In this document: piece after piece, positions 57,745-64,000 of the stretch
Numbering within the stretch: the stretch's first letter is position 1
Layout of the letters: the number at the start of each line of letters is the position of its first letter
Assembly: GCA_020160755.1 (NCBI GenBank)
Contig: JAIUPN010000007.1
Coordinates: 124,001 to 188,000 of the forward strand
Direction: 5' to 3'
Length of the DNA: 64,000 nucleotides
DNA from: Pseudomonadota bacterium
Lineage (GTDB): Bacteria > Pseudomonadota > Alphaproteobacteria > Sphingomonadales > Sphingomonadaceae
Program-made: the position numbers and the translations under genes
Notes under the pieces: model-generated
What the model saw: only the letters and a program-made list of their open reading frames with translations
Databases searched by the model: none
What the model was told of the DNA's origin: nothing

Positions 57745-60084
57745 CTATCCTCCTGAACCCGGCAAACGGTCGGCAAGCGCCACCGTCGAAAGCCGCATCG
57801 TTTCCATGACATTGGCGAGGCCGCGCAGTTCCATCAGCAGCGCGCGGCGCGCGGCGAGGTTGACCGGGGTCGCCTCCCCGGTCAGCCCCATATGGCGCAT
57901 TAGCGACAGGCCGTTGGCGAAGAGCAGCTTGCCGATCGCGGCCTCGCTACTGATCCGGCGGAGCAACCACGCCTGTTTGCCCTCGGTGAGCGCGGCATCG
58001 AGCAGCACCTGTTCGTCGACGAGATCGCCCGGCTTCGCGCGCGCGAGTTGCTCGGCAACGACCGAATAGGCCTCGGCGAACGGCAGCAGGATCGCGTGAC
58101 CGACGACCGGCTGACAACGGCGCAGGAGCTGCGCAATGCCGCGGTCGCCGCTCGCGAGCCGCCGGTCCCACACGGGATCGATGCGCGCAAGTTCGGCCTC
58201 GATCGCGGCACGATGCTCGTCGCGTGGCGGATAGAAGAATTCGAATTTGAACAGGTCGCGCAGGCGATCGATCTTCGCCCAGAAGGCCGCGGTCGCATCG
58301 CCGCTGTCGGCGTCGCGCAATTCAAAGAACGCAAGTTCGATCATCGCGCGATCGAGGAAATGATGCGCGATGATGTTGCGATAGTAGCTCGCCATCGGAT
58401 GTTTGGCGGGGTCGATCGAATAGACATTCTCGCTGCCCGCTTCGTAACGCGTCAGAAGCCCGCTCTCGACCAGCGTGTCGACAGTGGTCGAAAGCGCGCT
58501 ATCATCGCCGCTTTCGAGCTCGCTGCTGAGACGGATATCGCGCGCCCGCGCCCAGTCGGTCACCGCGCCGATCGCGCCGAGCAGTTCGGCCGAGGTTGCG
58601 CCGCGCGGCGCCATGCCGAGCAGGATCAGGCACATCACCGAGGTGACGGTCAGCGGGGTGACGCGGTTGGCCTCGACCGCGACCGCGAAGGCGATTGTTT
58701 CGAGCGCGCGCTTGTCGTCGGGACCGGGCGCCTCCCCGATCACGACAGGGTTGCCAATATCGAGCCGGATGCGCCCCGACGGCGCCTTCAGGCTCTTCAT
58801 ATAGCCGAGGAACCACGACAGGCTTTCGGGCTTCTTGTTCCGCCCCGTCTGTTCGGCGGCATATTCCTCGACGTCGCGGATCAGGTCGAAGCTGGTCACG
58901 AAGGGCACGAAATGCACATCCTTCGTCCCCGTCGCATGGGCGGCATCGAGGACATATTTCATCAGGCCATATTTGGGCGGCATCAGCTTGCCGAGGCGCG
59001 AGCGCGTCCCCTCGAACGCCCAGCTCAAGGGGAAGCGCTTCGCGAGCAGCCAGGCGATATAGTGGCGCAGCACCAGCTTGTAGACCGGCTGGTCCTGAAA
59101 GCTCCGCCGGATGAAGATCATCCCCGAACGGCGGAAGAATTCGCCCATGATCGCGAAGTCGAGGTTCGCGCCGCCGAAGCTGTGCAGCATCGGCATGTCA
59201 TTCTCATAGGTCAGCCGGCTGGGCGTCGCGCCGTCGATATAGGTTTTGTGCGTGAAAAGGATCGCGGTCGGATGCTCGCGCAGGATCGAGCGCAGCCTTG
59301 CGAGTTCTGCGGCATCGACCTCCATCTCGGGCGCGTAGCCACCGAACATCATCCGGTCGAGCCGCGCGCGCAAGTCCAGGAACAGCGCGCTGGGCCGCGC
59401 GATGACCTCCTTCATCAACGGCCGCGCTTCACGGAAGAGCTCCGCGACGGGCCGGCCGGTCGCCTCGGACAGCTCAGCGAGCGCGGCGCGGAACTTGGGA
59501 CTGGTGCGCAGCCCATCGGCAACGAAGCGCGGCACCTTGTAGCGCGTCCCGCGAATGCCGCGCTCTGCGACATCGAGCGCAAGCCCCGCCTGCCGTGCGA
59601 CAAAACCCGCAAATTCGGGGCTATCGGTTCCTTCGCCATCGCCGCCGCCGGTCTGCGCGCAATAACGGGTGCGCAGCGTGTCGAGCGTCGCCGCCTCACC
59701 CACCAATATCTGCGCGCGGCGGCGGTCGCGGAGCAGGATCAGCCGCGAGCGGAGCGGGCCGGGATGGCGCGGGTCGCCGAAGAGGATATGGCGAAATTTA
59801 AGCGCACGGTCGCGCTCGAACCCCGGAATACGCCACGCGACGCGCAGCGGTACGACCTGCCGCGACGGCGACCCGTCGAGCCGCGCGCGCAGCATGTCGA
59901 GCGGCAGCGCATGATCGTCATCCTCGATCGCGAGGCTCGCCCATTGCGGCTCGTTATCGCCTGATGTCGCATGGACCCAGTCGAGCAGCAAGCGACGCTC
60001 GACCCCGTTGCGCGCATCGATGATATAGAGCCGGTCGGCCGCGTCCTCCGCCACGATCGGGGTGCGGGGCGTTCCGTCGGCCAC
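57745..60084 (-). CDS. plsB: Glycerol-3-phosphate acyltransferase (PlsB type)
   Basis: 779 residues. It puts the first acyl chain on glycerol-3-phosphate. The HX4D motif is H279-K-T-Y-I-D284 (THKTYIDGATPSR), then MIFIRRSFQ (motif II) and FEGTRSRLGKLMPPKYG (358-373, motif III). The flanks are long helical domains as in PlsB. It begins with GTG at 60084, three bases after the stop of the upstream HAD-acyltransferase. Unlike the usual stand-alone plsB it sits in a storage-lipid operon. Confidence 0.9.
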   Translation of the reverse strand: MADGTPRTPIVAEDAADRLYIIDARNGVERRLLLDWVHATSGDNEPQWASLAIEDDDHALPLDMLRARLDGSPSRQVVPLRVAWRIPGFERDRALKFRHILFGDPRHPGPLRSRLILLRDRRRAQILVGEAATLDTLRTRYCAQTGGGDGEGTDSPEFAGFVARQAGLALDVAERGIRGTRYKVPRFVADGLRTSPKFRAALAELSEATGRPVAELFREARPLMKEVIARPSALFLDLRARLDRMMFGGYAPEMEVDAAELARLRSILREHPTAILFTHKTYIDGATPSRLTYENDMPMLHSFGGANLDFAIMGEFFRRSGMIFIRRSFQDQPVYKLVLRHYIAWLLAKRFPLSWAFEGTRSRLGKLMPPKYGLMKYVLDAAHATGTKDVHFVPFVTSFDLIRDVEEYAAEQTGRNKKPESLSWFLGYMKSLKAPSGRIRLDIGNPVVIGEAPGPDDKRALETIAFAVAVEANRVTPLTVTSVMCLILLGMAPRGATSAELLGAIGAVTDWARARDIRLSSELESGDDSALSTTVDTLVESGLLTRYEAGSENVYSIDPAKHPMASYYRNIIAHHFLDRAMIELAFFELRDADSGDATAAFWAKIDRLRDLFKFEFFYPPRDEHRAAIEAELARIDPVWDRRLASGDRGIAQLLRRCQPVVGHAILLPFAEAYSVVAEQLARAKPGDLVDEQVLLDAALTEGKQAWLLRRISSEAAIGKLLFANGLSLMRHMGLTGEATPVNLAARRALLMELRGLANVMETMRLSTVALADRLPGSGG

Positions 60085-60087
60085 CGC

Positions 60088-61686
60088 TTAGCCAGTCTTT
60101 CCCTTGGCGGCCGCGGGCTTTTTGGCGGGGGCCTTTTTCTTCGTGGCGGGTTTTTTCGCAGCTGCCTTTTTCGGCCTGGCCTTTTCGGCCTTGACCTCAG
60201 GCGGAGCTGCCTCGGCCGCGGGCTCCTTCGCCACCGACTCCGCGACGCTTTCTTCGGGCTGGCCCAGCGTCCGCAGAAACATATTCCGCACGTCGCGCAC
60301 GTGGTTGTTGATCGTCCGCGGGCTCCATTTCGACGTATCGACCGGCGGCAGCACGGTGACGCGCACCGTCGCGGGGCGCATCACAAACTCGTTCTTCGGC
60401 GCAACGTCGGTCGCATTATGGATCACGATCGGGACGATGGGAACGCCCGCCTGCATCGCCAGATGGAACGCGCCCTTTTTGAAGGGTTCAAGCTTTGGGG
60501 TTAGGCTGCGCGTACCCTCGGGCGAGATGCAGATCGACTTGCCCTCGACCCTGATCGCGTCGACCAGCGGCTCCATCGCCTTGATCGCGCTCTTGCCGTC
60601 GGCGCGGTCGACGAAGACGGTGCCCCCCCATTCCATCAGCTTGCCGAGGATGGGGATGTCCTTGATCTCTTTCTTGCCCACCCCGCCCATGTCGCGGCGG
60701 ATGAGTTTGGCGAGGATCATCACGTCGGCCTTGCTCTGGTGGTTGAAGATGAAGACGCACGGGCGCGACGACCAGAGATTCTTCTCGTCCTCGACCTCCA
60801 GTTCGACCCCGGTGATCGCGGTCGCGAAGTCGCCGAACAGGCCGATCGAGAAATTCGCCGCCTCGCGCTGCGAACGCGTCAGCGCCCAGATCGGCAGGCC
60901 CGCAGCAAAAGCGCCGACGAGCGAGCCGGTCGCATAGATGGTGCGCGTATAGTCGACCCACGACGGCGTGCCGCGGCTGCCGAAGCGCTGGACAGGCCAG
61001 CCATTTTCCTCGGCGATCGCCTTCAGTTTGAGGTTCGGGTTCAGCGGGCGCGGCTTGCCGACGCGCTCGAGCAGTTCGATATCGTCGTCACTGTCCGAAT
61101 AAAAAAAGCTCTGGTCGAGATCGAGACCATATTCGGCCGCGAGCTCTTCGGCCGCGAGCACCTTGCCCTCGCCGAAGCAAAGGGGGCGGATGATCTCGCC
61201 GGTAAAGACGCCATCCTCGATCTCGTAGGCCGAGCATTTGATATCCTCGATGCCGAGGTCGCGCGCGGTGGGCTCGATCTGATAGATCGTCGCTGACGAG
61301 ATGATCGCGACGCGGTGGCCCTTCGCCTGATGCGCCTCGATGATCGCGCGCGTTTCGGGATAAATCTTCCGCGCGATATGTTTTTTGTAAAGTTCCTCGC
61401 CGAACTCGATGAAGCTTTCCTCGTCGACGCCCTTCATGAATTTTGCGGCGCCCGACATCAGCCCCGAGAAACCGATGGTGCCAAGGCTATGTTGCGCGAT
61501 GACCTGCGCGGTCTCGGCAATCTCTTCCATCGACATTTCGCGGCGCTGGAATTTCTCGCGCAGCATCGCGGTCGCCGAATAGCCCGAGATGATCGTTCCG
61601 TCGAAATCGAAGAGCGCGGCGATATGCGGTCCGGGTTCGGACGCCAGAACTTCTTCCAAATGCGGCTGCGGTCTCGGCACGCACAT
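60088..61686 (-). CDS. HAD phosphatase - lysophosphatidate acyltransferase fusion
   Basis: 532 residues. Residues 20-225 are an HAD-IB (phosphoserine-phosphatase-like) domain: DFDGT (27-31, nucleophile D27 and acid D29), HRVAIISSATIYQ and YSDSDDDIEL. Residues about 300-455 are an acylglycerolphosphate acyltransferase: NHQSKAD (315-321, HX4D), GTVFVDR and PEGTRS (389-394). The tail from about 465 is Lys/Ala/Pro-rich (KKAAAKKPATKKKAPAKKPA), like histone H1. The fusion could make phosphatidate and then dephosphorylate it to diacylglycerol for the DGAT downstream; the phosphatase substrate is inferred. Confidence 0.9.
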   Translation of the reverse strand: MCVPRPQPHLEEVLASEPGPHIAALFDFDGTIISGYSATAMLREKFQRREMSMEEIAETAQVIAQHSLGTIGFSGLMSGAAKFMKGVDEESFIEFGEELYKKHIARKIYPETRAIIEAHQAKGHRVAIISSATIYQIEPTARDLGIEDIKCSAYEIEDGVFTGEIIRPLCFGEGKVLAAEELAAEYGLDLDQSFFYSDSDDDIELLERVGKPRPLNPNLKLKAIAEENGWPVQRFGSRGTPSWVDYTRTIYATGSLVGAFAAGLPIWALTRSQREAANFSIGLFGDFATAITGVELEVEDEKNLWSSRPCVFIFNHQSKADVMILAKLIRRDMGGVGKKEIKDIPILGKLMEWGGTVFVDRADGKSAIKAMEPLVDAIRVEGKSICISPEGTRSLTPKLEPFKKGAFHLAMQAGVPIVPIVIHNATDVAPKNEFVMRPATVRVTVLPPVDTSKWSPRTINNHVRDVRNMFLRTLGQPEESVAESVAKEPAAEAAPPEVKAEKARPKKAAAKKPATKKKAPAKKPAAAKGKTG

Positions 61687-61774
61687 CTCCCCACCAAGCG
61701 GCTATATTGCCGCCTTTCTCTGCACGATGGCAGTAAAGATGACGTTTATCAATGCGCCCAATTCGCCGTCCCCG

Positions 61775-62395
61775 TCAGGACGCGAGCGCCGCCGCTTCGC
61801 GTGCCAGCGCTTCGATCCGCGCCGGATCGATCGGGCCCGACGGGACGACCCAGCTGCCGCCGACGCACAGCACCGGATCGAGCGCGAGCCATTCGGGCGC
61901 CGTCGCGGCGCTGATGCCGCCGGTCGGGCAGAAATTGATCCCGCCGAACGGCCCGGTCAGCGCCTTCAGCGCTGCGATGCCCCCGCTCGTCGCGGCGGGA
62001 AAGAATTTGAAGCTGTCGAGCCCGATATCGAGTCCCGCCATGATGTTCGTCGCATTGGCGACGCCGGGCAGGAAAGGAATGCCCGCGGTAATCGCGGCCT
62101 GCCCGAGGCTGTCGGTCAGGCCGGGCGAGACGATGAATTCGCTGCCCGCGTCGAGCGCATCCTCCAGCATCCGGGGATTGAGCACTGTACCCGCGCCGAC
62201 CACCGCGCCCGGCACCTTTTTCATCGCCCGGATCGCGTCGAGCGCGGCAGGGGTGCGCATCGTCACTTCGAGCACCTTGAGCCCGCCGGCGACGAGCGCC
62301 TCGGCCATCGGCACCGCATCCTCGACGCGGTCGATGACGATCACCGGGATGACCGGCGCCAAACGCATGATCTGCTCGATACCGCTGTCGGACAT
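61775..62395 (-). CDS. eda: KDPG aldolase
   Basis: 206 residues. It splits 2-keto-3-deoxy-6-phosphogluconate into pyruvate and glyceraldehyde-3-phosphate. The catalytic E43 is in EVTMRT and the Schiff-base K130 in DSFKFFPA. GAGTVLNPRMLEDALDAGSE and PTGGISAATAPEW complete the barrel. It lies 56 bases after edd on the same strand and is the second half of an Entner-Doudoroff pair. Confidence 0.96.
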   Translation of the reverse strand: MSDSGIEQIMRLAPVIPVIVIDRVEDAVPMAEALVAGGLKVLEVTMRTPAALDAIRAMKKVPGAVVGAGTVLNPRMLEDALDAGSEFIVSPGLTDSLGQAAITAGIPFLPGVANATNIMAGLDIGLDSFKFFPAATSGGIAALKALTGPFGGINFCPTGGISAATAPEWLALDPVLCVGGSWVVPSGPIDPARIEALAREAAALAS

Positions 62396-62451
62396 TCTCT
62401 ACTCCATTCAAAATTCTGGCGTCGCTTGCCTGCGGGGCAAACGGATCGGGG

Positions 62452-64000
62452 TCAGATGACTGCTTCCATCGCGGCGAGCATCGCCGATCCGCCCTTTTCG
62501 GCTTCGTCGGCATGATGGCGGAACAGCGCGAACAGCTCGCGGCCGACGCCGACCGCGGGCGGCGGCGGAACTGCGGCGGTGCGCGCGGCCCAGATCGCGG
62601 GGTCGACGAGCGCGAGCACTTCGCCCTTGCGCGCACAGACGCGGACGATATCGCCATCGACGAGGAAGGCGAGCGGACCGCTGACGCCGTCGGTGCCGGG
62701 CAGCGCTTCGGGCGACAAATGGATCACCGCGGGCACCTTGCCGCTCGCGCCCGACATGCGGCCATCGGTGAGCAGCGCGACGCGGAAGCCACGATCCTGC
62801 AGCACACCAAGCGCAGGGGTCAGCTTGTGAAGTTCGGGCATGCCGTTGGCGCGCGGCCCCTGAAAGCGCACGACAACGATGACGTCGCGTTCGAGTTCGC
62901 CCGCCTTGAATGCTGCCAGCACCGCGTCCTGCGTGTCGAAGATCCGGCACGGCGCTTCGATCGTCCAGCGATCCTCGGCAACCGCGCTGGTCTTGATGAT
63001 CGCGCGGCCGAGGTTGCCCGCAAGCAGGCGCATCCCGCCGTCGGGAGAAAAAGGCGTGGCGACGGGGCGCAGCATCGCGTCGTCGCGGCTCGTTTCGGGC
63101 GCCGCCTGCCAGCGCAGTTTGTCGTCCACAAGCACCGGCTCCGACGCATAGTCCGCCATCGTCCCGCCGACGGTCAGCACATCGCCGTGCAGCAGTCCGG
63201 CGCCGAGCAACTCGCGCACGACATAGCCGATGCCGCCCGCCGCGTGGAAATTGTTCACATCGCCCGCACCGTTCGGATAGACGCGCGCCAGCAGCGGCAC
63301 CACGTGGCTCAGCTCGTCGAAATCCTGCCAGTCGATGACGATCCCCGCCGCGCGCGCGATTGCGGGCAGGTGGATCGCATGGTTGGTCGAGCCGCCGGTG
63401 GCGAGCAGCCCGATCGCGGCGTTGACGATCGCCTTCTCGTCGATGCAGCGCGACAGCGGACGATAATCGTCACCGTCCCAGCCGATCGCGGCGACGCGGT
63501 GCGCCGCGGCGCGCGTCAGTTCCTGCCGCAATTTGGTGCCGGGGTTGGCAAAGGCGCTGCCGGGGACGTGCAGCCCCATCAGTTCCATCATCATCTGGTT
63601 CGAATTCGCGGTGCCATAGAAGGTGCAGGTGCCCGCGCCATGATAAGAGGCCGCCTCGGCCTCGAGCAGTTCGTCGCGGGTCGCCTTGCCCTCGGCATAG
63701 AGCTGGCGGACGCGCTGCTTTTCCTTGTTCGCGAGCCCAGACGGCATCGGCCCCGCAGGGACGAGAATCTGCGGCAGGTGACCGAAGCGCAGCGCCCCGA
63801 TCAGCAGACCGGGGACGATCTTGTCGCAGATGCCGAGGTGCAACGCGCCCTCGAACATCGCATGGCTGAGTGCGATCACCGTGCCCTGCGCGATATTGTC
63901 GCGGCTGAACAATGACAGGTCCATGCCCGCCTGCCCCTGCGTCACCCCGTCGCACATCGCGGGCACGCCGCCCGCGACCTGCGCGGTCGCGCCGACTTCG
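62452..64000 (-). CDS. edd: Phosphogluconate dehydratase, 5' end outside window
   Basis: The visible 516 residues run from [20 protein letters not shown] to the stop. 6-phosphogluconate to KDPG through a [4Fe-4S] cluster; cysteines in MCDG and [13 protein letters not shown] are two of the ligands. [20 protein letters not shown] and [15 protein letters not shown] [20 protein letters not shown] are family signatures. The start lies to the right of the window. It forms an operon with eda. Confidence 0.97.
   Translation of the reverse strand, partial: EVGATAQVAGGVPAMCDGVTQGQAGMDLSLFSRDNIAQGTVIALSHAMFEGALHLGICDKIVPGLLIGALRFGHLPQILVPAGPMPSGLANKEKQRVRQLYAEGKATRDELLEAEAASYHGAGTCTFYGTANSNQMMMELMGLHVPGSAFANPGTKLRQELTRAAAHRVAAIGWDGDDYRPLSRCIDEKAIVNAAIGLLATGGSTNHAIHLPAIARAAGIVIDWQDFDELSHVVPLLARVYPNGAGDVNNFHAAGGIGYVVRELLGAGLLHGDVLTVGGTMADYASEPVLVDDKLRWQAAPETSRDDAMLRPVATPFSPDGGMRLLAGNLGRAIIKTSAVAEDRWTIEAPCRIFDTQDAVLAAFKAGELERDVIVVVRFQGPRANGMPELHKLTPALGVLQDRGFRVALLTDGRMSGASGKVPAVIHLSPEALPGTDGVSGPLAFLVDGDIVRVCARKGEVLALVDPAIWAARTAAVPPPPAVGVGRELFALFRHHADEAEKGGSAMLAAMEAVI

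Noticed and set aside
1..64000. CRISPR array, tRNA, rRNA or insertion sequence
   Set aside because: No regularly spaced direct repeats, no tRNA-like cloverleaf and no transposase were seen; the only tandem copy is the 75-base duplication.

Overview
The window is a high-GC (mid-60s %) alphaproteobacterial chromosome segment. It is most consistent with a sphingomonad such as Sphingopyxis; the genus is inferred. The evidence is a SciP (DUF1153) gene with CtrA-like boxes, an edd-eda Entner-Doudoroff pair, a class Ia ribonucleotide reductase with tandem NrdR boxes, a TorF-type porin, and many copies of a palindromic repeat built on cttgatccgg / ccggatcaag that is typical of intergenic DNA in this group.

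Layout. 1-16 kb holds ordinary metabolism: an FMN alpha-hydroxy-acid oxidase (cut by the left edge), creD, a porin, ispG, small membrane proteins, a GNAT enzyme, an S41 peptidase behind a BlaI/CopY-type operator, an acyltransferase-3 protein, an acyl-CoA carboxylase beta subunit, an SDR/DMT run, tsaC and an acyl-CoA dehydrogenase. 16-22.5 kb holds a CHASE2-EAL signalling protein, a 20-codon gene with its own terminator, and nrdA-nrdB. 22.4-29.8 kb is accessory: a low-GC DUF4145 gene, a GIY-YIG nuclease embedded in repeats, a lipoprotein esterase and several secreted or membrane proteins. 29.9-35.6 kb holds secreted proteins, a nuclease, a DsbA-family enzyme, a frameshifted LysE exporter, mnmA and sciP. 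36-41.4 kb is a second accessory stretch: an XRE regulator, a two-gene module of unknown function, the wreck of an EcoRII-like restriction enzyme and an intact DUF262-HNH nuclease directly behind it. 41.4-52.9 kb holds lepA, an unusual three-gene operon headed by a 48-residue peptide gene, a beta-propeller protein, an argH-lipoprotein-lysA-siroheme gene run, a TlpA-like thioredoxin and gpsA.

52-61.7 kb is the most coherent block. Six tightly packed minus-strand genes encode a HAD-acylglycerolphosphate acyltransferase fusion, a PlsB-type acyltransferase, a WS/DGAT, a DUF3336-patatin lipase, a monoacylglycerol-lipase-like hydrolase and a second alpha/beta hydrolase. gpsA (glycerol-3-phosphate supply) follows 40 bases later. 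Together they can be read as a pathway that makes and remobilises storage lipid. The window ends in eda and a right-truncated edd.

The best candidates for new biology are the peptide-HEAT-cupin operon at 43.3-45.5 kb, the restriction remnant plus DUF262-HNH gene at 39.3-41.3 kb, the GIY-YIG gene whose 3' end lies inside the palindromic repeat, the 20-codon gene at 18.56 kb and the lipid operon. All functional statements rest on reading the sequence; no database search was possible.
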